In this document: positions 7,035 through 16,897 of the stretch, in pieces
Layout of the letters: every line of letters starts with the position of its first letter
Position numbering within the stretch: position 1 is the stretch's first letter
Assembly (NCBI GenBank): GCA_030710605.1
Contig: CP092877.1
Coordinates: forward strand, 67,334,742 to 67,398,741
Reading direction: 5' to 3'
DNA from: Cordylochernes scorpioides
Lineage: Eukaryota > Arthropoda > Arachnida > Pseudoscorpiones > Chernetidae
DNA: 64,000 nucleotides
Program-made: the position numbers and the translations under genes
The notes under the pieces: model-generated
The model's input: the letters and a program-made list of their open reading frames with translations, nothing else
Told to the model about the DNA's origin: nothing
Databases searched by the model: none

Positions 7035-10000
7035 GGTCTGCAAGCCAAAATTGATGAACTTACTGAAGAGAACAGAGCCCTTCATACTGTCATAGAGTCC
7101 CACCAACTGGACTTTGCTCAGAGACTCTCGGACCTGGATCAGACTCACCATTCCACCCTGCAGGAACTCGGACTGCAGAGGAAGGAGAGTGAAGTCCTGA
7201 AACAACAGATGGATGAGATACTTGCCAGGCACCAGTCTGAAATTGAGGCTCTCACCAATGAAAAGAAAGACCAGGAAATCTCCGGTGAAGATCACAAACC
7301 ATCCATTGATATCTCCACCAAACAAAGGCTCCAAGAACAGCTAGATGAAGTACAGCAGAATTTACATTCTTATCTAGATGAACTCAACAGCCTCAAGCAA
7401 TCCGTGTCCAAGACAGAAGAAAAAAACACAGAACTCCTCATCCAAATAGAAGATTTTGATAGTGTTAAGGAAGCCCTCATTTCTAAAATGAACACTTCAG
7501 CTGCCTCCAGATTTGAAAAACTTGAAGAGCTGCTTGCATCAGAGATTGCTAAACTCCCATCCCTTGATGAAGATCTTAGCCTTCTTAAACCCCAAAAGGA
7601 AAACTTGACTCAAGAAATTCAAACTCTCAAAACCAATATAGAAGAAATTCACAAGGAACTATCACTCTTTAAAGGTCTTCAGCAAGATTTCGAAGAGCTC
7701 TCTTCTACCAGTTCCTCAGTTATTCAAGAACTAAGGGACAAACTTGATAGCTATGCCTCAGAGATCAGTCAGCATGTTTCTGATAGGGAAAATGCCAATC
7801 CATATGCAGTCTCCCAGCAGTTCCAGAATATGTTGAACAAGGTTAAGGATTTCAGGGATCTGAGTAAGACTCCTAGCTCCAATCTATCAGAAGACCTTGA
7901 TCTAAACATCCTTGCTAGACTCTACGATGACCTGATAGATTTGTCCTGTAGCCTGGATAACATCTGTCTCAACAGTTACCGGAACCAAGAGTGTCCTTGC
8001 AACCAAGAGATGTACCAATTTGTTCTGGAGATGTGTAGACAGCTGGATCGTAACCATTGCATCAGCGATGACGTCCTCTCAGGGGAAATCCCTCATCCGG
8101 AAGCCCAGGATTCATGTCTGGGAAGGAATAAGGTAAAAGATAAAATCAAGGAATTACTGGAAGACCACTTGCATTTAACCAAGTCCCATCAAGAATTATC
8201 CAAGAAGTTAACAGAACTGGAGGAAGTTCACTGCAGGGAGAGAGAAGAGTTAAGAATAGAAGCTGAAAATCTAAGAACCAAGCTGGCTGACATCAACAAC
8301 TCAGCGACCTCCCAAATGGAAGAAATAGAACAGCTAACACAGGAATTAACCTTAGCACAAGATGCTCTTGCTCTCAGAACAGCCGAGAACTTGGCTCTCA
8401 TGGAAGAGAATCAAGCTCATCTCTCCAAATTCCAATCCCTCCAGACTACCTATGAGGAGGACATGGCGGAGAACACAGAAGTCCAGAAGGATCTAAATGA
8501 GCTGAATCGCAAGAGAAATGAAGAAATTAGAGAACTACAAGCAGAGTTACTCAAACTCCAATCTGAAGTCGACCAATCCAAAGATAATCTTACTGATCTC
8601 CTAGATACAAATCAGAAACTGAAAAACATGTATGAAGCTCTGGGCGAAGAGAAAGTCAAGATAAGCAAAGAGTACGAATCAATTCAGAAGGAACTGCTGA
8701 AAATCAAGATGGAAAAAGATACTCTTGCTGAACAGCTAGAAAACCTTGAGATTGTGCATCAAGATGCTATCTCCAAACACCAACAAACTGTTGACCTTCT
8801 AAACAGTCAGCTGACCAATGATAAAGAGGAGATTGAAGAATACAAGAAAGAACTTTCCGAGTTAAAGGAAGCTCAGAGTTCAAATTTGAAAGCTAAAGAA
8901 GAGTTGGAGAAACAGATCCAAGAGCTGGTACTTAAAATAAAAGATCTGCAAGAAGAAAATGACATCTTAAAAGCCAATGCTGAGGCATCCCAAGAAGTTC
9001 AGAATAACTACGAAACTGCCATAAAGAATAAGCAAATAGAACTCGAAGAGGCAAAAACTCAACTGGATTTTTCACAATTTGAAAATCTTATTGAGGAATT
9101 GCAGCAAAAGAATAAGGTTCTGCAGGAAGAAAATGAACATTTGAAGGTCAATGATGAAACGTTACAGGAACACGAGAAAAACCTTGAGTTGACAAAGAAC
9201 AAGCTTTCTGAAATTGAAGAGAAAACACAACAAAATGTCTCGCATCTAGAAAATCAAATGGAAGATCTTCAACATCAGGTTATCCTTTTACAGGAAGAAA
9301 ATGAAAAACTCAAAGCCAATACTGAAACACTTCAAGAAATACAAAACAACTATGAAATGGCAAAGAACCAGATTTCAGAGCTTCATAACCAAAATGAAGA
9401 AGTACATCAGGAAATCAAAGTCCTACAGGATGAAAATGAAAACCTGAAAACCAATACTGAATCACTCCAAGAACTACAGAACAACTATGAAATGGCAAAG
9501 AACCAGCTTTCAGAGCTCCAAAACCAAAATGAAGAATTACATCAGCAAATCAAAATTCTCCAGGATGAAAATGAAAACTTGAAGGCCAATACTGAATCAC
9601 TCCAAGAACTACAGAACAACTATGAACTGACAAAGAACCAGCTTTCAGAGCTCCAAAACCAAAATGAAGACTTACATCAGCAAATCAAAGACCTCCAGGA
9701 TGAAAATGAAAATTTGAAAGCCAACACAGAAGAACTCCAGAAATGCTATGAAATAACAATGAATGAACTCTCAGAACAGCAGAAAATAGTACTGCAGAAT
9801 GCTTCTCTAATTGAAGAAAGGCAACAAAGAGCAGAATTGGTTCAAGAAGAAAATGAAAGATTTCAAACTGACATCGAGTTTCTCAGAAAAGTACAAGATA
9901 AATATGAAATGACAGAGTCACAGCTTCTCGAATTTTATGGTCAAGCCGAGGCCTTGAAATTGATGGAGGAATCACAGCAGCCATTCAAAGTCCTTAAAGA

Positions 10001-11069
10001 AGAAAATGAAAGCTTGAAGTCCAATATTGAAGAGCTTCACATTAATTATGAACAGGCAAAGGTTCAGCTTTCAGAACTCGAAGCAAAAGCCCAACAATAT
10101 TCCTCTCAACTTGAAGAAATGCATCTTCAAAGCAAACTTCTCCATGAAGAAAATAAGGGTCTGAGAACCATCTCTGAAGAATACCAAGAACTTCAAGAGG
10201 GTTATGAAACTGCAAAGAACCAACTTTCAGAACTCAGCAGTCAGATTAAAGAGCTTCAAAAACATTCTGAAACTCTACAAGAAGAAAATAATAACTTGAA
10301 AACTGATGCAGAAATGCTTCAAGGACTTCAGAACAATTATGAAATGACAAAGAATAAACTCTCTGAACTTGAGGTAAATGCTCAGCAATATACCTCACAA
10401 TTGGAATCCCAAATTGAAGAACTACAGAATAAAGCTAAGGTTCTTGAAGAAGAAAATATAAATTTGAAAGCTAACACCAAATCCCTACAAGAAATTCAGA
10501 CAAACTACGAAGAAGCACTGAAAAATCTATCTGAACTCAATATCCAAATTGAAGATTGGAAACAACGAGCAAAAACTCTTCAGGAAGAAAATGACACTAT
10601 GAAAACCAACATCAAAACATTCCAAGAACTACAGACAGACTATGAAACATTAAAGTCAGATTTGGTACAATCCCAAGAGAAACTCAAAGAACAAGAATCA
10701 CAATATAACAAACTGGAAGAAGAAACCTCAGCCCTTAGACAGAGATTACAAGATCTAAATAAAGAAATAGAAGAAGGAAAAATCATCAAGGAAGAACTAG
10801 AAGAAAAAATGAAAACCAAAACCAGTCTTCTAGAAGAAACAACCAATCGGATTACTCACCTTATCCAGGAGAAAGAAGAGCTGACAAAGAGGTTGGAGGC
10901 CATCGCCGCCAGAGATGAGAGCATCCAGAGGTACGAGGAGATCATAGCAGAGAAAGAAAAACTCATCGATGAGCTCCAGACTAAAGTTAAAGAAACAGAA
11001 GAAAAATTCCTCAAGATCAAAAATGTCGCCCTCAAAACCAAGAAAGAAATCAACCAGATAAAGAAACAG
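7035..11069 (+). CDS. GCC2: GCC2-like golgin, copy A, giant exon 5
   Basis: One 4035-nt exon (1345 codons, phase 0 at both ends) between GCGCTGCAG and GTAACTATC. The whole product is heptad-rich coiled coil, with a short proline- and cysteine-containing break around the QECPCNQEMYQF region (7986-8021). A block of 45-residue tandem repeats (9285-9689) carries LQDENENLK and LQNNYE motifs. The end reads EEKFLKIKNVALKTKKE, close to the KIKLVAVKAKKE stretch that I recall from vertebrate GCC2; this and the N-terminus are the basis for the name. The protein would act as a long tether at the trans-Golgi, anchored by a GRIP domain that is not in this window. The frame is fully open, so this copy is not decayed. 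Any long golgin is the main alternative. Confidence 0.75.
9285..9734 (+). repeat. 45-codon tandem repeats inside GCC2 exon 5
   Basis: Units of 135 bp start at 9285, 9420 and 9555, with a partial unit from 9690. Each encodes xLQxENExLKxNTExLQExQNNYE followed by a KNQLSELxNQNEEL-type segment. Forty-five residues is not a multiple of seven, so the heptad phase must shift or skip once per unit. Copy B has the same unit number but a different distribution of variants. Confidence 0.85.
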
Positions 11070-11273
11070 GTAACTATCATACTTTCACATCATTTCACTA
11101 AATTTAGTTTGTATTTAGTATACAGATGAAAGAAATACTATTGTAAATGGTAATCAGCAAGTAAACCTAATCTAGATTGTGATGTTTTTTTTTTAGAAAA
11201 GTAAACCCTTAGTTTACCCATCTAAATTTGGTATTGTTAACTATGATATATACCAGGCCTTAATTTGTCTATA

Positions 11274-11480
11274 CACTCATGGACAAAACTTAAAGAAGTG
11301 AAAAATATTTGATGTCGCTTGTATATTTTTTTGAAGGAGACAGAGGCAATTTTGTTCACACTTGGTTATCTTGTGTGTCTTCATAATAAAGGTCACTGTG
11401 TATCAAATAACTTTCAGAGTTATTGTCTGAATCTCTATTTACCAGATAAAAGGTACAACTTGATCTAAAAAAAATAAATG
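11274..11480. mobile_element. Tc1-like MITE
   Basis: Starts TA-CACTCATGGACAAAACTTAA and contains CACACTTGGTTATCTTGTG and AATAAAGGTCACTGTG. The right terminus is lost. Counterpart: about 16480-16680. Confidence 0.6.
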
Positions 11481-11802
11481 ATTCTTCCATCAAAATAGAA
11501 GCACAAATTATGAGCTATTTATTGTTCGAGCTTTTTTCATTGATCAATTTTTTATCAATAAAATTTCCATCAATTGTGACCGCAGAATTGGCCAAACCAC
11601 TTTATCAGCTAAACACCTCTTCCATCCATGGTCATTGAAGAGTCATTCTAAATTTACCAAAGCTGATGTTGTGGGTTTTATCATCGACTCGAATTTGCTA
11701 GTTTTCAGAGACAGTCAATTAAGGTTAAAATAGTTTTTGTAATTCTCTATAGTTTCACATTAGCTATGCTCAGCATCAGGCATGCTAACCTTGCTGTTGC
11801 AG

Positions 11803-11904
11803 CTGGAAGACTCCAAGCAGGAGAAAGATGCCCTCAAGAAGAAGCTCTCTGCAGAAATTGATCAGCACAAGGAAATCTCCCGACAGAACATGAGCAACTT
11901 CCAA
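11803..11904 (+). CDS. GCC2: GCC2-like golgin, copy A, exon 6
   Basis: A 34-codon exon between GCTGTTGCAG and GTAAGTTCG, phase 0. It encodes LEDSKQEKDALKKKLSAEI and on to SNFQ, a continuing coiled coil. This is the last exon of copy A before the assembly gap. Exons 7-9 found in copy B are missing on this strand, which leaves copy A truncated at the contig end rather than by a mutation. Copy B equivalent: 16050-16151. Confidence 0.75.
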
Positions 11905-11931
11905 GTAAGTTCGAACCTTTAAAAAAAATCA

Positions 11932-12093
11932 TGATAAAGCACAATTTGGATTATTATTATTTTTATTTTTTTTTTGCTTATCCCTAGTACACGTGGTACA
12001 GGCCATGATAATCATGGTGGGTAGAAGTTGGCGACTGCTTTTACTGTAAGTGCACTACATGTCTACACAATTTGGATTATAGATTATAGATAC
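11932..12093. mobile_element. Fold-back element tail split by a SINE, then gap
   Basis: The tail GATAAAGCACAATTTGG appears, then a 5'-truncated SINE (11955-12065) flanked by the duplication CACAATTTGGATTAT (11940-11954 and 12066-12080). The tail then resumes and runs into the N gap. The matching element in the other arm (15788-16023) has no SINE. Confidence 0.8.
11955..12065 (-). mobile_element. 5'-truncated tRNA SINE, arm-specific
   Basis: Contains only the tail half of the SINE (GCTTATCCCTAGTACACG through CATGTCTAC). Its 15-bp target duplication and absence from the other arm identify it as a clean retroposition difference between the two copies. Confidence 0.8.
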
Positions 12094-12193
12094 NNNNNNN
12101 NNNNNNNNNNNNNNNNNNNNNNNNNNNNNNNNNNNNNNNNNNNNNNNNNNNNNNNNNNNNNNNNNNNNNNNNNNNNNNNNNNNNNNNNNNNNN
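12094..12193. other. Assembly gap (100 N)
   Basis: Exactly 100 unknown bases, the usual placeholder for a gap of unknown size. The left flank ends inside a fold-back element and the right flank starts inside the tRNA-like head of a SINE, so both contigs end in repeats. The join's orientation is therefore poorly supported. Confidence 0.98.
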
Positions 12194-12247
12194 AATCCCG
12201 GGTTGTAGCTGTCGAAAACCAACGGTTTAGACCACCCTTCCACCGAC
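12194..12247 (-). mobile_element. SINE head at contig start
   Basis: The tRNA-like head only: on the minus strand GGTCGGTGG-type start, then CAACCCGGGATT (B-box region). It is cut by the assembly gap and probably belongs to a different SINE copy from 11955-12065. Confidence 0.65.
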
Positions 12248-12621
12248 TAAAAAGTTTTAATAAAGCTTTATGTTGTTGTGTAATCTTTATACAAGGGGAT
12301 AAGAAACAACAACAGTATTCTAAGATAGGATCTGGTACAATTATTACATATATCAATCGATATACTGCTCTGACAATTCATCTCAGAATAAATTCCTACT
12401 TCAACAGAGAATTTCAGATAGCAATCTGAAGGAAGCCTACAGCGGTCTCCGAAAAAGCAAGGCCCTTTCAGCCCAGTTACCTTCAGGGCATAAGTTTGAA
12501 ATAAGTGGAACTCCATCTTCGAAAAGTGTCTAAGACCCTAATCTTCATATAGAGAAATCGCATAAAGTATACGAATCTTCACTCACTAAAAAAAAATCAG
12601 TGATGGTGGGAGAAGACAAAC
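12248..12621. other. Intron DNA after the gap
   Basis: Contains a short copy of a dispersed repeat (GTAATCTTTATACAAGGGGATAAGAAACAAC-type block near 12279-12310) also seen near 45960, 58410 and 62865. No coding signal. Exons 10 onward of GCC2, including the GRIP domain, should lie beyond this but are not present. Confidence 0.45.
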
Positions 12622-12800
12622 CTTCAAGCTCTCTGTCTTCTGCGTGCTTTCCTGAAGTTCTTTCTTGAGCTCCTCCATCTGGGATAGTAGATCCTCTTCT
12701 TTGTTGAGGGCCAGGTGGAGTTCTGAGGTCAGCTTGGTGATCTGGGATTTGTAGGCTTCACTCTGGTTCTCTGCGGCCTGGAGCTGCTCCTGTACTTCCT
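12622..12800 (-). CDS. GCC2: GCC2-like golgin, copy B, exon 9
   Basis: Exon between GATGTGACAG and GTTTGTC on the minus strand, entered in phase 1 and left in phase 0, 179 nt. The product contains EQLQAAENQSEAYKSQI and STQKTESLK. Position and sequence fit the human stretch with ELEASQQQVEVYKIQL. It is the last exon visible; the following minus-strand DNA reaches the gap after about 430 bp. The C-terminal GRIP domain that recruits the protein to the Golgi through Arl-type GTPases is therefore not covered. Confidence 0.7.
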
Positions 12801-12884
12801 CTGTCACATCCAGGTAACACAATCTTCATTGGATGCACTAAACAGGACCTTTGGGAGAGGTCGCTGCATATCATAAATCCCAAT

Positions 12885-12932
12885 ATACTTGCTGAAAGGT
12901 ACAACTTCCTTATGTTTTGTTCATGAGTGTAT
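12885..12932. mobile_element. Tc1-like MITE end fragment
   Basis: ACTTGCTGAAAGGTACAACT through GTTCATGAGTGTA matches the 3' end of the Tc1-like MITE family. The rest is missing. Confidence 0.5.
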
Positions 12933-13120
12933 TTATATATAAACCAGATAAGAGTAGGCACTTCATAAGAATGAAATATAAGTCATTCAGACAATGAATT
13001 AAGAGTTTTGGTTGAAGATTCACTCAATGGAAAAGAAGATTGGAGAAAAAGAATGCTGGGAGGAAGAAGAAATCAAAGAATATATATTTTGACTAAGAAC
13101 AAATTTTTTTAATTTTTTTT
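12933..13120. other. Intron 8 DNA
   Basis: AT-rich intron with no recognisable repeat or coding signal. Confidence 0.4.
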
Positions 13121-13385
13121 ATATCCCTAGTACATGTGGTACAGGCCATGATAAATATGGTGGGTAGAAGTTGATGACTGCTTTTACTGTAAGTGCAACA
13201 CATGTCTACACATATGGAAAGCAGTTTGAATTTTGCGCTTACAAATGTGCCAGAGCTTTGTTTGTTTACTTGCATTTGCTGGTGGGGTTGGACTTTTGCA
13301 AGAATCGGAAGCCATTGGAACATTTTTTTTTAAATAGAAAAAAGTACCCAATGCAGGATTTGATCCCGGGTCATAGCAGTTGTAT
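13121..13385 (-). mobile_element. tRNA-derived SINE, head truncated
   Basis: Tail end TATCCCTAGTACATGTGG at the left and body TGGTGGGGTTGGACTTTTGC. It ends in the B-box region (GGATTTGATCCCGGGTC) without the first part of the tRNA-like head. Confidence 0.7.
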
Positions 13386-13649
13386 ATGAGAAGGTTTCTA
13401 CAGTATCTTCAAACAGGGAATGTAATTACAGCACCACAAAATTGTTGTTTTTTCTGTAATTGTTCCATATAATTGTTGCATCTATTCTTATTAGCTTAAT
13501 ATCTGATATAAATCCCATTGAGAACTAGAATATTAATCTGATTTTTGGAACCTGGTGAAGTGCTTGGAGCTTGCTCCACCTTTGTCACAGGTTGGCCTGG
13601 TATTGCACTATAATTGTTGCATGAGTACACCAGTGAAGAGGTCACTCAC

Positions 13650-13839
13650 CCAGCTGAGTCCGGAGGTTGGATGTGGAGACAGTCATCTGGCTTAGTTCCT
13701 CCTGGAGCTGCACACAGCAGGACTCCTTCTCCTCAAGCTGTTCTGTGATCTTCTGGACTGTCATCTCGTAGTCTGCCATCTCCAGATTGAGAAGGCTGTG
13801 TTTCTGGGCCTCCTGCAGCACCATCCTGTCACTTCCTCT
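13650..13839 (-). CDS. GCC2: GCC2-like golgin, copy B, exon 8
   Basis: A 190-nt exon on the minus strand, entered in phase 0 after GTGGAACAG and left in phase 1 before GTGAGTGAC. It encodes RGSDRMVLQEAQKHSLLNLE, then MADYEMTVQKITEQLEEKES. The NLEMADYE motif closely matches NMEIADYE of vertebrate GCC2, the strongest single support for the gene name. The acceptor choice is set by frame continuity: the nearer CACACAG would break the frame. The exon is absent from copy A, which ends earlier. Confidence 0.75.
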
Positions 13840-14294
13840 CTGTTCCACTGTGTGTCATGAGCCTATTTTGGAAAGGCCTTGATTGAGTTGTGATGCTTAG
13901 AAATTGGGCCTTTCAACCAATAAGTGGATATACAGTTGAGAGGATACTCGCACTAAAGGACATCTTTCTACAAAGGACAGTTTTCATTTGAAAAATTACC
14001 ATTTTTACTATTAAGCATTTCTCCGGTTAGAGGACACCTCTACTTAAAAGAAACTTTGTCTCAGCAATTAGGTGTTCTTTAGAGGGAGGTTCTACTGTAA
14101 ATGATTATGAAAAGGAAGAGAGAAAGAAGAAGAGAACCAATATGCAAACACTACAAATTCTTTTGATCCCAGCATTAGCAACATGGCATTTGGAAGATCC
14201 TTTGTTGATTGGAAGTTGATTCAGAAAAGAATATAGCCCCATCAATCAATGATTTATTTAATTCTCAATGTTGTAAGAGAGAGAAAGGACTTAC
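13840..14294. other. Intron 7 DNA with one MITE
   Basis: Holds the pogo-like MITE at 13933-14097. The rest is A/T-rich with a purine run near 14107-14130 and no coding signal. Confidence 0.4.
13933..14097. mobile_element. Pogo-like MITE
   Basis: Starts CAGTTGAGAGGATACTCGC after TA and ends GGAGGTTCTACTG before TA. The internal AATTACCATTTTTACTATT and GGACACCTCTAC blocks match the family. Confidence 0.75.
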
Positions 14295-14642
14295 CTTCTG
14301 GATCTGATCAAGTTGGTGCTGGGCGGCGGACAGTTTCTCATTCTCCTGTTTGAGACCCTCCTTGGCTTCGTCCAGCTCCTGTTTGTAGATCTTCTTCTCC
14401 TTCTCCAGGAGTCCGATCTTGGACTCCTGCTCCTTCCTGAGGGCTTCCAGCTCTTGCAGCTGCAGGTGGGTGTTATCCAGGGCTGACTTGAAGGCTTCCC
14501 TCTCCTTAGTGACCTGAGAAACTTGTTCCTTTAGAAAGTCCAAGTCCCGGGAGACACTTTGAAGCTGGGATTCCAGCTGTTTGGTCTCCTCTTTACTGGC
14601 TTCTAGCTGGTCCTGTAGTCCGTCATACTCCTTCTGTAGTCC
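14295..14642 (-). CDS. GCC2: GCC2-like golgin, copy B, exon 7
   Basis: A 348-nt exon (116 codons, phase 0 at both ends) between GGGAAAAACAG and GTAAGTCC on the minus strand. The product runs from GLQKEYDGLQDQLEASKEE to AAQHQLDQIQK and is pure coiled coil rich in Glu, Lys, Leu and Gln. It joins in frame to exon 6 (16050-16151) and exon 8. No counterpart is present in copy A because of the gap. Confidence 0.75.
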
Positions 14643-14754
14643 CTGTTTTTCCCAAGACACCATTAGCCAGGATAGAGATAAAATAAGTTTAACTAATTGG
14701 ACTAACAGATAAGTCAGTTTTCTGATGTGTGATCTATTCATTACCCTTTTTTTT

Positions 14755-15053
14755 GGCTTATCCCTAGTACACATGGTACAGTCCATGATAATCATGGTGG
14801 GTAGAGGTAGGCGACTGCTTTTACTATAAGTGCACCACATATCAACACATGTGAAAAGCAGTTCGATTTTGCACTTACAAATGTGCCAAAGCCCCCGTTT
14901 GGTTACTTGCACTCGCTGGTGGGGTTGGACTTTTGCAAGAATTGGGGGACATTGGAGCATTTTTTTTTCAGAAAAAAGTGCCCAATGCTGGAATCAAACC
15001 CGGCTTGTAGCGATTGAAAACCAACGGTTCAGACCATCCTTCCACCAACCCCC
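14755..15053 (-). mobile_element. tRNA-derived SINE
   Basis: Near full-length. GGCTTATCCCTAGTACACAT at the tail end, the body with CGCTGGTGGGGTTGG, and a tRNA-like head reading on the minus strand through CCGGGTTTGATTCC. Lies in intron 6 of copy B. Confidence 0.75.
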
Positions 15054-15175
15054 ATTCATTATCCATTTTAGTGTTGCTACTGAAATGTCCCAGAAACATT
15101 TCAATAATTTAGATTTGGTCTTGTTACCTTTTTGATTCTAATCTATAATCCAAATTGTACCTTAGCAGGTTTTAT
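15054..15175. mobile_element. Fold-back element fragment
   Basis: Only one arm end and the tail remain: GATTTGGTCTTGTTACC, then CTATAATCCAAATTGTACC. The core is not present. Confidence 0.5.
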
Positions 15176-15270
15176 TTCTATTAATGTTCTGGTTGACTCT
15201 TCAACTTTTTATCCATTGAGAAACCTCTTTATGTAAGAATACATGCAGAGATAGATATGCAAAAAGGATA

Positions 15271-15430
15271 TACTCTCATAGACAAAAATTGAAGACAAAA
15301 AAAAATTAACCAAATGTGAACAAAATGGTCTCTGTTTCCTTTAAAAAAGAGAAAAAAAAAGAAAAGAAAGAAAGCCGACTGAGGAAATCAAAGATTTTCC
15401 ACTTCCTTAAGTTTTTGTCCATAAGTGTAT
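15271..15430. mobile_element. Tc1-like MITE, short
   Basis: Both termini visible: TACTCTCATAGACAAAAATT and AAGTTTTTGTCCATAAGTGTA. The interior is short and purine-rich. Located in intron 6 of copy B, outside the duplicated arm. Confidence 0.6.
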
Positions 15431-15477
15431 ATATACTTTAGAACATTTTTTTTTTCATTAAATAAAACTATTTTCTA

Positions 15478-15722
15478 CTGTGATAAAGCACAATTTGGAT
15501 TATAGATTAGAACTACAAGATAATAAGACCAAACCAAATAAATAAATAATGTGGGACATTTCAGTAACAGCATTGTTACCATCATCAGAAAAAATAACTG
15601 AAAATACTTTTCAATACTGTGCATTTACTAGTACTATTGCATTTTCAGTACTTTTGTCTGATGATGGTAACAACACTGTTACACACACATACATACATCA
15701 CATATTATTTATTTATTAAGTG
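15478..15722. mobile_element. Fold-back element
   Basis: The tail TGATAAAGCACAATTTGG is at the left. The left arm holds a partly degraded minus-strand core (CTGATGATGG, then GAAATGTCCC). The right arm keeps CTGATGATGGTAACAACAC, but its second half is replaced by CACACATACATAC. Confidence 0.7.
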
Positions 15723-15787
15723 AGTAATGTTTTAACCCGGGCAAAAGATGTGAAAAATAGATGTTCATTTAAAATCTTTTTTTTTTT

Positions 15788-16023
15788 TAGATACAAGAAA
15801 ATAAGACCTAATCCAAATAATTTAAGTGTGTGATGTTTCAGCAACAGCATTGTTACCATCATCAGAGAGACAAAAGAATAAAATCTATTCTTATATATTT
15901 ATTCTTTTGTCTGATGATGGTAACAATGCTGTTGCCGAAACATCACACAATATTAAATTATTTGGATTAGGGCTTATTTTCTTGTATCTATAATCTATAA
16001 TCCAAATTATGCTTTATCGTGAT
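15788..16023. mobile_element. Fold-back element with near-intact core
   Basis: The tail is at the right end (TCCAAATTATGCTTTATCG). The right arm reads CTGATGA, T, GGTAAC/GTTGCC and GAAAC-ATC: stem II is kept through G-U pairs, but the cleavage triplet is ATC. The counterpart in the left arm is cut by the assembly gap. Confidence 0.75.
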
Positions 16024-16049
16024 TTAAAAAAAAAAGGCTTGGAACTTAC

Positions 16050-16151
16050 TTGGAAGTTGCTCATGTTCTGACGGGAGATTTCCTTGTGCTGATCAATTTC
16101 TGCAGAGAGCTTCTTCTTGAGGGCATCTTTCTCCTGCTTGGAGTCTTCCAG
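16050..16151 (-). CDS. GCC2: GCC2-like golgin, copy B, exon 6
   Basis: A 34-codon minus-strand exon, phase 0, flanked by GCTGTTACAG and GTAAGTTCC. Same length and protein sequence as 11803-11904. It links the giant exon 5 to exon 7. Confidence 0.75.
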
Positions 16152-16479
16152 CTGTAACAGCAAGGTTAGCATGCCTGATACTGAGCATAGCTAATGTAAA
16201 ACTATAGAGATTTACAAAAACTATTTTAACCTCAATTGACTGTCTCTGAAAACTAGCAAATTCGAGTCGATGATAAAACCCACAACATCAGCTTTGGTAA
16301 ATTTAGAATGACTCTTCAGTGACCATGGATGGAAGAGGTGTTTAGCTGATAAAGTGGTTTGGCCAATTCTGTGGTCACAATTGATGGAAATTTTATTGAT
16401 AGAAAATTGATCAAAGAAAAAAGCTCGAACAATAAATAGCTCATAATTTGTGCTTCTATTTTGATGGAAGAATCTTTTA

Positions 16480-16680
16480 TTTTTTTAGATCAAGTTGTAC
16501 CTATTATCTGCTAAATAGTGATTCAGACAATAACTTTGAAAGTTATTTGATACACAGTGACCTTTATTATGAAGACACACAAGATAACCAAGTGTGAACA
16601 AAATTGCCTCTGTCTCCTTCAAAAAAATATACAAGCGACATCAAATATTTTCCACTTCAAGTTTTGTCAATGAGTGTATA
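16480..16680. mobile_element. Tc1-like MITE
   Basis: Counterpart of 11274-11480. Reads CACACAAGATAACCAAGTGTG and ends AAGTTTTGTCAATGAGTGTA at the right. Confidence 0.6.
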
Positions 16681-16897
16681 GACAAATTAAGGCCTGATAT
16701 ATATTATAGTAAACAATACCAAATTTAGATTGGTAAACTGGAGGTATGTGTAATTTATATATTAACATTTCTAAAAAAAAAACATGACAATCTAGATTAG
16801 GTTTACTTGCTGATTATCATTTAGAATAGTATTTCTTTCATCAGTATACTAAATACAAACTAAATTTAGTGAAAAGATGTGAGAGTATGATAGTTAC

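Larger units (their letters stand above)
1..12093. repeat. Left arm of giant inverted repeat (locus copy A)
   Basis: Read on the opposite strand, this segment is repeated at about 15984-29150. Corresponding exons have identical lengths (97, 146, 168, 4035 and 102 nt), and introns align outside transposon differences. The arm stops at a run of N, within the tail of a fold-back element whose counterpart continues in the other arm. Five insertions distinguish the arms: a SINE fragment here, and two fold-back elements, a GAA-tailed retroposon and a Helitron there. The pattern suggests two alleles of one locus joined tail to tail, although a real inverted duplication cannot be excluded from sequence alone. 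Confidence 0.9.
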
